The notes: generated from the letters alone by a model not told the origin. A stretch of 64,000 nt of DNA from Streptomyces sp. NBC_00654 (GCF_026341775.1 NZ_JAPEOB010000006.1:32259-96258); one strand, 5' to 3'. Shown: positions 16,964 to 27,701, numbered from the stretch's first letter. Numbers and translations: made by a program.

Positions 16964-18418
16964 ATGAAGCCACCAACCGCCCCCCTGCGTGACCGTGTTC
17001 TCGTCTGGCTGCTCCCGATGTCGTGGACTCTTGCTCTCGGCATGTGGGGGCTGTCCCGACAGGACAGTGTGTGGCGGGACGAGGCGGCAACCTGGCAGGT
17101 GGCCCAACGCTCCACGCCCGAGATATGGAACATGCTGGGGAACGTCGACGTCGTGCATGGGTGCTATTACCTGTTCATGCATGGTTTATTCGAATATTTC
17201 GGACCCAGCACCACTACCCTGCGGCTGCCTTCGGTGCTGGCCACAGGAGTGGCGGCGGTTTGTGTGGCAGTCATCGGCAAACGACTGGCAGGGATATGGG
17301 TGGGCTTGGCGGGGGGGCTGGCGTTCGGCCTTCTTCCGGCCGTGCAGTTCTATCTCCAGGAGGGCCGGCCATACGCACTGGTCGCGGCCGGAGCTGGGGT
17401 TTCGACCCTGCTGCTCGTGACCGCGCTCCAAGGCCGCGCCCGGCTGCCGCACTGGTTCGCCTACGGCGGCACTGTCCTGGCATGCGGGCTGCTGAACTGG
17501 CTCTCGCTGATGATCCTGCCGGCGCACCTGATCACGCTGCTCTGGACACGAGCCACACACCGGGTGTCCATACGCTGGGGAACCGCGTCCGCAGCCGCCA
17601 CGACGTGCGTACTGCCACTGGTCCTCTTCAGTCACGGCCAGTCCGTACAAGTCTCATGGATCCCGCCGTTGACCTGGCACATGCTGATCGGACCGGCGAT
17701 CCTTCTCCTGATCGGCGGCGTCGGAGCCGCACTGGACCGGCCCCGGGCACGCCAACTGTCCATAGCAGCCGTCGGACTGCCGCTGCTGGCTCTGCCACAG
17801 CTCGGGCTCGTAGGCCTTTCCCTGATCCAGCCACTCTTCCTGGACCGGTACATACTCTTCAGCCTGCTGGGGCTCGCACTGCTGATCGGTTCATCCATCG
17901 GATCGGCAATACAGGCAGCCAGCCCCAGGTTCCCAAGGGCATCGACGTGGATCCTCCCTGCGGTGGTCGCCCTCGCGATGATCGCGCTGCTACCGCAGTC
18001 ACTGGCCAAACGCTCTCCGGCAAGCCGGGTGGACGACGTCCTGGCGGCGGCATCAGAAGTACGAAGCATGAAAGAGCCCGGAAATGCAGTGCTCTTCATC
18101 CCCTCGGCGCGGCGGGACACCAAGTCCGTCTCCCCCAACGCCTTCGCGGGACTGCGCGACATCGCTCTGACACAGAGCCCAGGGAAGTCCGGAACGCTCA
18201 AAGGCGTGGAAGCAGAACCGGAGAGGATCCGTACCGCAATGCTCGCACAGCAAAGGATCCTGCTGATATCAGACGCGTCTCAGGTGGCACGACCGGTCAC
18301 AGCCAAGCGGGACAGACTGAAGTCCTCCGTGCTGGCGACGTACTTCACAGTGGTCGCGGACGAGCATGTCCGTGGCCGTAGGGTGACGGCGTATGAGCGA
18401 CGCGCGCCAACCCTCTGA
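16964..18418 (+). CDS. GT-C type membrane glycosyltransferase-like protein
   Basis: This is a protein of about 484 residues with roughly ten membrane helices. Near the N terminus the extracytoplasmic loop RQDSVWRDEAATWQVAQRS carries the DE pair typical of GT-C (PMT/ArnT/mannosyltransferase, DUF2723-like) enzymes, and LQEGRPYAL follows after the fourth helix. These enzymes use lipid-linked sugars on the outer face of the membrane. The C-terminal ~120 residues are soluble (NAVLFIPSARRDTKSVSPNA). The ATG at 16964 is the first good start after the IS6 end; the frame is open further upstream, so the N terminus may have been altered by the insertion. The acceptor is unknown. Confidence 0.68.
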   Translation: MKPPTAPLRDRVLVWLLPMSWTLALGMWGLSRQDSVWRDEAATWQVAQRSTPEIWNMLGNVDVVHGCYYLFMHGLFEYFGPSTTTLRLPSVLATGVAAVCVAVIGKRLAGIWVGLAGGLAFGLLPAVQFYLQEGRPYALVAAGAGVSTLLLVTALQGRARLPHWFAYGGTVLACGLLNWLSLMILPAHLITLLWTRATHRVSIRWGTASAAATTCVLPLVLFSHGQSVQVSWIPPLTWHMLIGPAILLLIGGVGAALDRPRARQLSIAAVGLPLLALPQLGLVGLSLIQPLFLDRYILFSLLGLALLIGSSIGSAIQAASPRFPRASTWILPAVVALAMIALLPQSLAKRSPASRVDDVLAAASEVRSMKEPGNAVLFIPSARRDTKSVSPNAFAGLRDIALTQSPGKSGTLKGVEAEPERIRTAMLAQQRILLISDASQVARPVTAKRDRLKSSVLATYFTVVADEHVRGRRVTAYERRAPTL

Positions 18419-18769
18419 CTCCCCGGCACACACGTTCCCAGTACTCCAGCAGTACTTCGCGGCTTGATCTGGGGAAACGTCGAGCGGTGGGAGTGAGCCT
18501 CTTCCCACCCGACAGGTGGGAGGATCGGCGCCCTGATGGCGGGCCCGCGCACGCTCCATCAGAGCCACCGTCGTGTCGTGCCTGGCGTCCGGCACTGACA
18601 CTCCCCCGCCTCCTTCCGCACCGGGTCACCCGGCGGCCGGCAACGGCGATGAACTGCCGGGGTGTGACTCATGTGGACAGGGCAGGCAACAGCTCTCCGC
18701 CTTCCCTCGTCCGGGTGGGACCGCGCGTTTCCCCGAACTGCCCCAGCAGGCAGGGGCGTCGGTGACGGC
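18419..18769. other. Intergenic region with a short hairpin
   Basis: No supported gene is present. A TCCCACC/GGTGGGA stem with a CGACA loop at about 18508-18527 lies 90 bp after the glycosyltransferase stop and may be its terminator. Confidence 0.45.
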
Positions 18770-19008
18770 ATGCACCCGATCCACTAGCAACATCTGAGTG
18801 AGTCGGCCTGGTGGTCCTGGACATCACCGCCCCCGACGAAACCAAGTTGACCACGGTGATGACCGCCCTGCAAAAACAGTGGGCGACATCCGGCGTCACC
18901 ACCGGGCAGCGGACTCCCGGACAGCCCGACATCCGGGCACGCGTCCACGCCGACACCCGTCGACCCGGCACCCACCCGTCACCAACCACGGGAAAGCCAC
19001 CGCCGTGA
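18770..19008 (+). pseudogene. DUF6207-like small protein, broken
   Basis: The frame from the ATG at 18770 reads MHPIH, then a TAG, then QHLSESA. The continuation is one base out of frame as VVLDITAPDETKLTTVMTAL followed by WATSG and PGQPDIRARVHADTRRPG. The pattern matches the short Streptomyces DUF6207 proteins (LDVTAADE, WATS, PGQPGVR, DTRRP), whose function is unknown. A nonsense codon plus a frameshift in the first 20 residues make it a pseudogene. Confidence 0.6.
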
Positions 19009-19022
19009 GCACCGGAGACCGC

Positions 19023-19495
19023 TCGGTTACAAAGGCAGCTACCAGCGCGTTCACGCCTACCTGCGGGAGAAGCGCCTATCGCCTGGACCAGTGTCCGCCC
19101 GGCCGCCGACCCCGCGGACGGTCTCCGGGTGGATTCTGCGGCACCCAGATACCCTCGCACAGAGCGAACGACTCCGGCTCAAGGCGGTGCTGGCTCAGTG
19201 CCCGGAGCTGGACGCCCTCACCGGGCACGTCCGCTCCTTCGCCCGGATGATCACCGAGCGCAAAGGCGAACGTCTACCCGAATGGCTCGACGCTGTCCGG
19301 CAAGACGATTTGCCACCCAACCACACCCTGGCTGCAGGCATCGACCGCGACCGTGATGCCGTCGCGACCGGCCTCACCCTGCCCTGGAACTCCGACGTCG
19401 TCGAAGGGCACGTCAACCGGATCAAGATGCTCAAGCGCCAGATGTTCGGCCGCGCCGTCTTCACGCTGTTACGCAAGCGTGTACTTCTGGCCTAA
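19023..19495 (+). pseudogene. ISL3-family transposase, C-terminal fragment
   Basis: About 155 residues remain: LGYKGSYQRVHAYLREKRL, then PRTVSGWILRHPDTLAQSER, and the conserved C-terminal part NSDVVEGHVNRIKMLKRQMF with the catalytic Glu (VVEG) before GRAVFTLLRKRVLLA. The N-terminal zinc-finger and HTH part is missing. The stop at 19493 lies in the TAA target duplication of the IS5 element that inserted here. Confidence 0.82.
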
Positions 19496-20382
19496 CTGAT
19501 CGTTTCAGAATGCGGTTCGGAGTCGTCTCAAGCAGATGATGCTGCAGGCGAGTTGGAGCAGACCGAGATGGAGGTCGGCGCGTATCTCGTAGCGGATCCG
19601 AAGGCGTTTGAACTGGTGCAGCCAGGCGAAGGTCCGCTCGACGACCCAGCGGGTCCTGCCCAGGCCGGAGCCGTGCGGTGTGCCGCGACGGGCGATCTTC
19701 GGTGTGATCCCACGAGCCCGGACGAGGCGGCGGTACTTGTCGTAGTCGTAGCCACGGTCGGCGAACAGTCGCCGGGGCCGGTGGCGGGGCCGGCCGCGCA
19801 GGCCGCGGATGTGCGGTATGGCGTCCAGAAGTGGCATGAGCTGGGTGACGTCGTGGCGGTTGCCGCTGGTCAGAGCAACGGCGAGCGGGGTTCCGTGCCG
19901 GTCGACGATGATGTGGTGTTTGCTGCCGGGGCGTGCGCGGTCGACCGGCGAAGGTCCGGTGTGAGCCCCCCCTTGAGGGCCCTGACGTGCGAGCCGTCGA
20001 TCGCAGCGTCGTCCATCTCCAGCAGGCCCTCTTTACGCAGTTCTGCCAGCAGGACTTCGTGGAGGCGGGGCCAGACTCCGGCTTCGGTCCAGTCCCGCAG
20101 ACGCCGCCAGGCCGTCACCCCACTGCAGCCCACCTGCTCCGCAGGGACGTCCCGCCAGCTCACACTTTTGCGCAGCACGTAAACGATGCCCCGCAGAGCA
20201 GCACGGTCATCGGCCGGCAGCCGCCCGGGATACCGGTGCCGCCGAGGCGGACGAGGAGGCAGCAGCGGGGCTATGCGTTCCCACAGGTCATCGGGCACGA
20301 GATCAGCAGACACCCGGCAGATCCTGCCGACACAACACCCAACTGCCAAGCCAACACACCGATCTCATTCTGAAACGATCAG
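19496..20382 (-). mobile_element. IS5-family insertion sequence, 887 bp, copy A
   Basis: Terminal repeats CTGATCGTTTCAGAATG (inward from the left) and CTGATCGTTTCAGAATG (inward from the right) are flanked by TAA on both sides (19493-19495 and 20383-20385). The same 887-bp element, with identical translated products, sits inverted at 63047-63933. The two copies bracket the whole biosynthetic operon. Confidence 0.92.
19505..20313 (-). CDS. IS5-family transposase (two frames, probable programmed frameshift), copy A
   Basis: The first frame starts at MSADLVPDDLWERIAPLLPP and runs to AAIDGSHVRALKGG, including the first catalytic Asp. The second frame continues from the G7 run as AHTGPSPVDRARPGSKHHII and then LFADRGYDYDKYRRLVRARG (second Asp) and RTRWVVERTFAWLHQF (Glu). 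The G-run slip site and the conserved KGG-to-AHTGPSPVDR junction are typical of active two-frame IS5-family transposases. Confidence 0.88.
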
Positions 20383-20385
20383 TAA

Positions 20386-21290
20386 GGCGCTGGCGTGGTG
20401 AGCATGAGATCACCGGACTCTACGCCGTGCCCTACGACACCGAGACCGAAGTCGGCGTCACCCGGTTTCCACTGGGGCGGTGGGTGCACCAGCAGCGGCG
20501 GGCGCAGCGGGCCGGTGAGCTCGACGCCCACCGCAAGGAACTCCTCGACCAGGAGGGCATGGTCTGGGAACCCGGCGACGAAGCATGGGAGACGAAGCTC
20601 GCCGCGCTCCGATCCTTCCACCGGGCCCACGGGCATCTGGCGCCGCGGCAGGACGCCGTGTGGGGCGAGGCGGACGACGACCTGGTAGCCATCGGGCAGC
20701 TCATGGCCAACCTGCGCCGGAAGGACGGCCTGGGCAAGGACCCGGGGCGCGCCGGGACACGCGGCGAGCAGCTGGCCGCCATCGACGAGGACTGGAACTG
20801 TTCGTGGCCGCTGGACTGGCAACGCCACTACCGGGTCCTCGCCGACCTCGCCGACACCGAGACCGGCGGGACCCTCCCCGACATCCAGGCCGGTGTCCTG
20901 TTCGAGGGTGACGATCTGGGGAAATGGCTGGCGCAGCAGCGGAAGGCGCACACCTGGGCGCAGCTGAGCGGTGAGCAGCAGGAGCGGCTCGGCGGGCTCG
21001 GTGTGACACCCGACGAGCCGGAACCCGCCCCGGTGACAGCACGCGTGGCGAAGGGGGCGGGTGGGTTGTCGGCGCCGTTCCGGCGGGGGGTTGCGGCCCT
21101 TGCGCAGTACCTTCAGCGCGAAGGGCACGAGCGTCCTGTCCCGAGGAAACACGAAGAGCCGGCCGAGGTCGACGGCCAGGAGCACGTCGTGAAACTCGGT
21201 GTGTTCCTCAGCAACGCCAAGAGCCGACGCGAACGCCTCACCCAGGAGCAGCGTGAGGCCCTCGCACAGCTCGGGATGGAGTGGGCATAA
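20386..21290 (+). pseudogene. Helicase-associated (HA) domain region of a DEAD/DEAH-type helicase, 5' lost
   Basis: About 300 residues consist of HA repeats: LAALRSFHRAHGHLAPRQDA, then IGQLMANLRRKDGLGKDPGR with AAIDEDWNCSWPLDWQRHYR, then LGKWLAQQRKAHTWAQLSGE, and the end VKLGVFLSNAKSRRERLTQE with LAQLGMEWA. In Streptomyces these repeats form the C terminus of very long helicases. The frame is open back to the IS5 target duplication, so the helicase motor was lost before or at that insertion. Degenerate copies of this tail recur at 22940, 28450 and 56270. Confidence 0.82.
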
Positions 21291-21507
21291 CACCAGCCAC
21301 GGCCCGTCGTTGCCGGCGCAGCCGTTGACCTGCCGTCCCAGTCGGTTGGACGGACATGTGTGCATGATTCCGCCCCGGCATGCGCGCAGCGCACGTCCGG
21401 GTACCAGTCGGTTAACGACGTGGCCGGCGATTGAGCGGATCGGCTCGTCACGCAGCGGGAGGTCACCTGGGTTGAAGGTGCCGTCATCGTCCGGGAAGTT
21501 TGGGGGC

Positions 21508-21979
21508 ATGAGACTGCATGGGGACAGGATCGTGCTGCGTCCAGCGACCGATGGCGATTCCGAGATCCTCGCAAGGGTCGTACGAGAGCCGGAAGTCGCG
21601 GCGTGGTGGTCGCCTCCGGACTCCTACGAGGGCATGCTGGCCGTCGTTTTCGAGGGTGCGGTCATCGGTGCCGTCCAGTTCGACGAAGAGTTCGATCCCA
21701 AGTTCCGTCACGCCAGCATCGATATCTTCATGACGGCGATGTACCACGGGAAGGGGCTCGGTGCCGACACGGTGCGTACGCTGGCCAGGTGGCTGGTGCA
21801 GGAACGCGGTCATCACCGACTGACCATCGATCCCGCCGCAGCCAATACCGCGGCGATCCGCTGCTACGGGAAGGTCGGGTTCAAGTCCGTGGGCATCATG
21901 CGAGCGTACGGGTGACCACCGGACGGGGGCCTGGCAGGACGGGCTGCTGATGGATCTGCTCGCGGACGAGCTTTCCTGA
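21508..21979 (+). pseudogene. GNAT acetyltransferase (aminoglycoside 6'-N-acetyltransferase-like), frameshifted near its end
   Basis: The intact frame (135 residues, ATG at 21508) covers MRLHGDRIVLRPATDGDSEI, ASIDIFMTAMYHGKGLGADT (acetyl-CoA loop GKGLG) and ERGHHRLTIDPAAANTAAIR, a layout resembling AAC(6')-type GNATs. It stops at MRAYG. The missing end, HRTGAWQDGLLMDLLADELS, is encoded immediately downstream in another frame and ends at 21979, which implies a 2-base deletion (or 1-base insertion) near 21914. The catalytic core is complete, so residual activity is possible. Confidence 0.75.
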
Positions 21980-22004
21980 CCCGGTCGGCCCGCCCACGCT
22001 TCGG

Positions 22005-22100
22005 GGCGTGACGTGACAAGGGCCGCGCGGGTTCTTCGGGTGAAAGGACGAAGTGGGCCCGTGCGACCTTGTCGGATCCTGCCCTTCGGTGGTATCTCCC
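22005..22100 (+). mobile_element. Left-end remnant of an IS5-family element
   Basis: About 95 bp resemble the left end of the IS at 6830 (GTGACA, AAGGGCCGC.CGGGTT, TGGGCCCGTGCG, ATCCTGCCCT in the same order and spacing), with scattered differences. No transposase follows, so this is a solo end left by deletion. Confidence 0.6.
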
Positions 22101-22115
22101 GGGGGGGTGTAGCGG

Positions 22116-22448
22116 TCAGTTCGTTGAGTCGCCGGCTAGGCGCGCGGCGCGTTCCTGTTCTATGGCGCGGTGCAAGTGCCACAGGGTCACTGCGGGAAGC
22201 AGGCCGCCGAGCCGGGCAGCCGCCTTCAAGTCCTCCACCGCACCCGTCAGGAAAGTCTTGGCTGTGTGCCCGGGCTCGTCGGCCCGGGCGGGAGCATCAG
22301 CGGCGGCCGCTCCGAGGAGATCGGCCAGCTCGGCGATCCCCGGATCTTCCGGCACCGCCCTGCCCCACCTCGCGGCCGCGTCACCGAGCTGAGCAATACG
22401 ACGGTCGCGCCTGGCTGCCAGGCGTAAGGAGATGTCCCCGTTGTTCAC
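22116..22448 (-). CDS. Conserved hypothetical protein, 110 residues
   Basis: The likely start is a GTG at 22448 with a G-rich site upstream. The sequence is alpha-helical throughout (LRLAARRDRRIAQLGDAAAR, LADLLGAAAADAPARADEPG, LKAAARLGGLLPAVTLWHLH, RAIEQERAARLAGDSTN) with no membrane segment and no motif I can assign. Codon use is normal for a Streptomyces gene and the frame is clean. The ATG-free start makes the N terminus uncertain. Confidence 0.5.
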   Translation of the reverse strand: MNNGDISLRLAARRDRRIAQLGDAAARWGRAVPEDPGIAELADLLGAAAADAPARADEPGHTAKTFLTGAVEDLKAAARLGGLLPAVTLWHLHRAIEQERAARLAGDSTN

Positions 22449-22939
22449 AGAGACATCGTCCCCCACCGTCCGAACACGAGAACACAAAACCGCCAGCAGA
22501 CGATGGCCCGATCCGGGGCGGGCCATCGGACCTCGGCACACGGCCCCTCCCGCCCGGGCCGCATGAGCAGCGCGAATCCGGCCCCGACCAGCCAGCTCGC
22601 CGACCTTGACGCAGAGCGGACCGGTACGCGAACGGGACTGGCTACCTGCCATCCCGCAACACTGCACGGGAGTGGCTGTTGCCCCTGCAGGAACGACGAC
22701 CGGAGCCACACCAGCCCAGCCCCGCAGGCCCCACAACCAGGCCACATACCGAGGACAAGTGAGACTGCACATCGCCCAACCCACCTGCGCACCCTGCCGC
22801 AGCAACCAGGAAAGCCAAGGCCACCGAGCTCGGTCGTTCCCGTGCTGCGCAGATCGGATGAGCACCCCCACCCCGAACACGGGCAGTCATACTACGAAGC
22901 CCCAGTTCAGAAACCCGCTCTCTACGCAGATCCACAGAT
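22449..22939. other. Stretch without a convincing gene
   Basis: Long open frames exist here, but their products are low-complexity Pro/Ser/Arg strings typical of antisense or non-coding GC-rich DNA. I see nothing functional. Confidence 0.4.
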
Positions 22940-23064
22940 CGGCGGCAGCCAGGCCCTCGCCGGGCTCGGGGTGGAATGGGCGTGACACCGGCCATGGTCG
23001 GTCGTTGAACCGGCGGAACACGTCACAGTGCACCGCGAGACCCCGGGCGCCATCGCCCGGGGTC
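22940..23064 (+). repeat. Third copy of the helicase-tail plus terminator segment
   Basis: The last codons of a helicase HA tail (ALAGLGVEWA) are followed by a non-coding segment with GGTCGGTCGTTGAACCGGCGG and a hairpin. The same sequence order follows the HA remnant at 28952 (GCCGGTCATTGAACCAGCAG, then a hairpin at 29005-29023). The coding part upstream is lost here. Confidence 0.6.
23039..23064. terminator. Perfect 11-bp hairpin
   Basis: Arms GACCCCGGGCG and CGCCCGGGGTC surround a CCAT loop. It can serve both the HA tail on the plus strand and the small minus-strand genes at 23090-23487. Confidence 0.8.
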
Positions 23065-23089
23065 GCGTGCTGTGTCGGCGCCGCCGACA

Positions 23090-23338
23090 TCACGGGGTGC
23101 CGTCCGGGGTGTCCGGGTGGTTCAGGCGGCCGAGTGTTTCCAGCAGGTGGGCGACGCGGCCGGACTCCGGGGCGTCCTGGACCGCTGCGGCCTCGGTGAG
23201 AACATCCTGACGGATGTCCGGCGGTGCGTCCCGCCAGTGGGCCGCCAGCTGATCGAGGCGTGCGGTATCGCCCGGCTCCGGGTCGGGCAGCCGTTCCGTC
23301 AGATCTCCTCCGGCCCAAGGTCCCGGACCCAGCGCCAC
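23090..23338 (-). CDS. Small hypothetical protein, about 70-82 residues
   Basis: The frame contains LTERLPDPEPGDTARLDQLA, AHWRDAPPDIRQDVLTEAAA and SGRVAHLLETLGRLNHPDTP, an acidic helical protein with natural composition. The first ATG (23338) would overlap the preceding gene by 40 bp. A start nearer the GGAGGAG site at the end of that gene would be about 13 codons shorter. It forms a tight pair with the 62-residue gene upstream and ends just before the hairpin at 23039. The family is not recognised. Confidence 0.45.
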   Translation of the reverse strand: MALGPGPWAGGDLTERLPDPEPGDTARLDQLAAHWRDAPPDIRQDVLTEAAAVQDAPESGRVAHLLETLGRLNHPDTPDGTP

Positions 23339-23487
23339 CGGCCCGTCGTATCGGGTGCGTACAGGGACCGGCCACCGGGGTGCTCTCCGTAGTCGCTGAT
23401 GATCGCGGTCCAGGGATCCGGATCACCGGTGTCCACCGGCACCACCCACCCATCGAGCGGCCCGCCGTACAACTCGACCTCGGTCAT
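23299..23487 (-). CDS. Small hypothetical protein, 62 residues
   Basis: The product reads MTEVELYGGPLDGWVVPVDT, then WTAIISDYGEHPGGRSLYAP, and ends RWRWVRDLGPEEI. The YGGPLDG and GGRSLYAPD elements look like a short beta-rich protein found repeatedly in Streptomyces. It has no assigned function, and a phage or accessory origin is possible. Confidence 0.55.
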   Translation of the reverse strand: MTEVELYGGPLDGWVVPVDTGDPDPWTAIISDYGEHPGGRSLYAPDTTGRWRWVRDLGPEEI

Positions 23488-23617
23488 CGTGTCGTCCACC
23501 ACCTCACCGTACGAGGCAGACACCCCCCTCAGGTGAGCAATCCAGCCAGGAAGGCGAGTCCGGAGCGGGTCGGCACCCCTGGAGTGCCGCCGCTCCCGGA
23601 AACCCGCCGCACCACTG

Positions 23618-24516
<899 letters not shown>

Positions 24517-25015
24517 AGCACCTGCCGTGCTTCCCGCCGGCTGTGACCACGATCGTGACCGGACCGGTAACAGGGCCGCTGCGACCACCCCCGGCAGGGC
24601 CGACCCGTGGATGCCGGGGTCGTCGGGTACCTGTCCGCCCCACGGCGCTGCCGCTTCAACGAGCTGGGTGACACGGCGGCCGTGCCCGGACGCACGCGCG
24701 GGGAGCACAGCCTCTGCGTCCAGTCGTCGGTGTCGCTGCACGAGCCGGCCGTGGAGAGCGCGGGCAGCAGTGACCGCGCGGACGCGTTCCGCGCGTGGAA
24801 CCGGCCGAGCACACTCGGAAGGATCGACCGGCGGATCTCGGGGCGCGTACGGCGGGTGTGAGCCGCCCCTTTTTGATCACGTGTGTCCGGCGGGTACAAC
24901 CCTTGGCCGGATCCGGCTGTCTGTACGGGAGCAGATCAACTGCATTCGAACGCGCAGTGACCATCGGGGGAACATGCCCGGGACGTTCCCGCGCACTCTC
25001 CCTTAGGAGTCCCGC
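24517..25015 (+). other. Region between the pentapeptide and FG-GAP genes
   Basis: The only plausible frame is at 24607-24861 (84 residues, FNELGDTAAVPGRTRGEHSL, RADAFRAWNRPSTLGRIDRR). It has no recognisable domain and I would not call it a gene. The 150 bp before 25016 presumably hold the promoter of the FG-GAP gene. Confidence 0.3.
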
Positions 25016-26479
25016 GTGGCAGCCCGCACCCTCGGTACACGCCTGGTCCTCGCCATCACCGTGGCATCCGCCGTCGCCAGCCTGCCCCACGTCGCCCATG
25101 CGGCCGTGCCGTCCGGCCCCGTACAGGCGACGACCGCCCCCGCCGGGCCGCAAGACGACTTCAACGGTGACGGGTACGATGATCTGGCGTTCTCGGCGCC
25201 CGGGGCGACGGTCAACGGTTTCGCCGGTGCCGGATTCGCCGGAGTGGTCTACGGGTCGAGCAGTGGCCTGAAGACCGCCACCAAGCAGGTCCTCACCCAG
25301 GACTCGGCCGGCATCCCCGATGTCGCGGAGACCGGGGACAGGTTCAGCAGCACGCTCGTCTCCGCCGACCTCGACAAGGACGGATACACCGACCTGGTGG
25401 TCGGCTCGGCGGGTGAGGACGGTGTCGGCGTGGACGCCGGGACGCTGACCGTCGTATGGGGTGGTGCGGCCGGGCTTTCAGGTGGCGCCACACTCCTGCT
25501 GGGCACCCCGTACAGCGAGGTCGGCAGCGAACTGACCGCGGGCGACTTCAACGGGGACGGGTCCAAGGACCTCGCCACGTTCGTGCACGACGACCTCCAG
25601 GTCCTGACGGGGCCGTTCACCCGCGCCGGAACCGCGACCTCCGCCGCCCTGACGCCCTATGCCACCCACCGGTGGTTCGAGCTCAGGGCGGGCGATGTCA
25701 ACGGCGACGGGCGAGACGATGTCGTGGGTGTCTCCCACCACGACAGCGAGGACGACCTGCGGATGGTATCCGTCGCTGCGGGCAGCCCCACCGGTCCAGG
25801 TCGCTTCAGCGTGGCGACCGGAGCCGACGGGCACCGGCTGGAGGCCGGGGAGAAGCTCGCCGTCGGCAACGTGAACGGCGACGCGTACGCCGACATCATC
25901 GTGGGCCGCCTCGAAGGCTACGACAGCGACGTCGACCACCCCCTCTCGCTCGGCGGCCTGATCACCTATGTGCCGGGCAGCGCCGCGGGCGCCCAGGGCA
26001 CCAAGGCGAAGGTCTTCAACCAGGACTCCGCGGGCGTGCTCGGTGTCGCCGAGCGCGGCGACCTGTTCGGCCAGTCCCTCGCCATCGCCGACACCAACGG
26101 GGACGGCTACGGGGAGGTCGCGGTCGGGGTGCCGGGCGAGGCGCTCGGCACGGTCGCACGGGCGGGCGGGATCGTGATCCTGCCGGGCACGGCGGCCGGT
26201 CCGACGGGCACGGGTTCGACGGGCTTCAACCAGACCACCGAAGGCATCACCGGGACGGCGGAAGCGGGCGACCTGTTCGGCGGTGCGGCCGCGTTCGTGG
26301 ACGGCGACAAGGACGGCCGCGCCGAACTGGCCGTGGGCGCACCCGGCGAGAACGCCGGTGAGGGTTCCCTCTGGGTCGTTCCGTCGATGAAGACCGGAAC
26401 CGGCTCCTTCACGTTCGGCCACGGCACGCTGGGCACGGTGGCGGTCAAGGCGGCCCTGGGGTCGTCCTTCAGCCGCTGA
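25016..26479 (+). CDS. Secreted FG-GAP repeat protein (integrin alpha-like)
   Basis: This 487-residue protein starts at a GTG after TTAGGAG. A Sec signal peptide is visible (RTLGTRLVLAITVASAVASL, cleavage near AHA). The rest is a seven-bladed beta-propeller of FG-GAP/VCBS-type repeats with calcium-binding loops DFNGDGYDD, DLDKDGYTD, DFNGDGSKD, DVNGDGRDD, NVNGDAYAD, DTNGDGYGE and DGDKDGRAE. Such proteins are exported by many Streptomyces, and their partners are usually unknown. It is a single gene followed by a hairpin, with an intact frame, and it looks like a well-conserved chromosomal-type gene. Confidence 0.88.
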   Translation: MAARTLGTRLVLAITVASAVASLPHVAHAAVPSGPVQATTAPAGPQDDFNGDGYDDLAFSAPGATVNGFAGAGFAGVVYGSSSGLKTATKQVLTQDSAGIPDVAETGDRFSSTLVSADLDKDGYTDLVVGSAGEDGVGVDAGTLTVVWGGAAGLSGGATLLLGTPYSEVGSELTAGDFNGDGSKDLATFVHDDLQVLTGPFTRAGTATSAALTPYATHRWFELRAGDVNGDGRDDVVGVSHHDSEDDLRMVSVAAGSPTGPGRFSVATGADGHRLEAGEKLAVGNVNGDAYADIIVGRLEGYDSDVDHPLSLGGLITYVPGSAAGAQGTKAKVFNQDSAGVLGVAERGDLFGQSLAIADTNGDGYGEVAVGVPGEALGTVARAGGIVILPGTAAGPTGTGSTGFNQTTEGITGTAEAGDLFGGAAAFVDGDKDGRAELAVGAPGENAGEGSLWVVPSMKTGTGSFTFGHGTLGTVAVKAALGSSFSR

Positions 26480-26516
26480 GTCGCGCGACGCCGCCCCCGG
26501 CCTCCTGGGGCGGGTC

Positions 26517-26546
26517 CGGTGGCGGTGGCGGAAGCCACCGCCACCG
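26517..26546 (+). terminator. 13-bp hairpin after the FG-GAP gene
   Basis: CGGTGGCGGTGGC and GCCACCGCCACCG are separated by a GGAA tetraloop, 37 bp after the stop codon. Confidence 0.8.
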
Positions 26547-27374
26547 TCGGTTCGGGCCGTACTCCGGAGACCCGCCCTGACCCGCGCACCCATACGGCAC
26601 GGGCTACCCCGACCCTATCCAGCACGGCCGCCGCAACGGCGGCTTCGGCGCCCAGCGCATGGTCGCCACCGTGGTCGTAGTGATGCAGCGGGGCTGCCCG
26701 TCAACGATCCGTGCGGGAGACCCGCTCCAGCGCTTCTCCCGGCTGGCTTCGTACACGGCAAGCAGCAGCGTTTCGACAGCAGTTTGGACGGCACCACGAC
26801 CGGCGGTGCTTCCCGGATGCTCACGGCTTCGGGAGACAGCGCAGCCGGTCGGGAACCTCAGCGCTCAAAGCGGTCCCGCCCGACACCCGGACGCGGGATA
26901 CCGTCCAGGCCGACGACGTTCACGACGCGGGCCTCACCCGGAACGGGCGGGTCGGGGACCGGGGCTGCGGAACCCCGCTCACCGGAACACCATGCGTCGG
27001 AGTCCGAGGCCTCGCGGACGCGGGCCGATGAGGTGATGCCCTTTCAGTCCTTCCGCGCGTCACTGCCCCGACCCCGCGCCGGGGACCGGAGGATGGGCGG
27101 GCTGCGTCCGGGTTCCAGTCCCTGTTTGGCGTCAGCCCCGGAGGTTCCCGGGACGACGCCGTCACGCCGCTCGCCCTGGGAGCCCCCGGCACCCGCACCC
27201 GATCGTCGAACGGTTCGCCCTGCGCGACGCGGACGACGGGATTTCCCGCCCGCCGAGCGGTCCGCTGGGCACGACCGGATATCTGGCAGCAGGACCGCCT
27301 GAACAGAACTCCCGGAGTATGCCCGGGGTCTGCCGGTGGGGGCGGGGCCACAGCTCTCGGGCCGCAGCCAGCGG
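26547..27374. other. 828 bp without a supported gene
   Basis: All open frames here give low-complexity Arg/Pro/Gly products and none has a convincing start site or homology I recognise. It may be a decayed gene region. Confidence 0.4.
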
Positions 27375-27701
27375 CTACGGCTTCGAGGTACCGCGGCGGT
27401 ACTCGGCGTTGATCCGCTGGGCTTCCTCCAGCTGGTCCTCGAGGATGACGATGCGGCAGGCCGATTCGATCGGGGTGCCCTGGTCGACGAGTTCCCGGGC
27501 GCGGGCGGCGATGCGCAGCTGGTAGCGGGAGTAGCGGCGGTGGCCGCCCGCGGAGCGGAGTGGGGTGATGAGGCGGGCTTCGCCGATGGCTCGGAGGAAG
27601 CCCTGGGTGGTGCCGAGTATTTCGGCGGCCCGGCCCATGGTGTAGGCGGGGTAGTCGTCGTCGTCGAGACGGCCGAACGAGTCGTCTGCTGTCACTTGCA
27701 C
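27375..27701 (-). CDS. MerR-family helix-turn-helix regulator
   Basis: This 108-residue protein has the winged HTH of the MerR family: YTMGRAAEILGTTQGFLRAI, then ARLITPLRSAGGHRRYSRYQ (wing with the conserved GGHRRYS), followed by a dimerisation helix (LRIAARARELVDQ, GTPIESACRIVILEDQLEEA). No C-terminal effector domain or Cys ligands are present, so it is of the short BldC/HspR-like class. The ATG follows GAGAGG. It stands alone, downstream of a very strong palindrome, and its targets are unknown. Confidence 0.85.
   Translation of the reverse strand: MQVTADDSFGRLDDDDYPAYTMGRAAEILGTTQGFLRAIGEARLITPLRSAGGHRRYSRYQLRIAARARELVDQGTPIESACRIVILEDQLEEAQRINAEYRRGTSKP

Noticed and set aside
22503..22985. 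Open frame of 160 codons ending in helicase-like ALAGLGVEWA
   Set aside because: Only the last ten codons resemble the helicase tail; the rest is low-complexity and likely decayed DNA.
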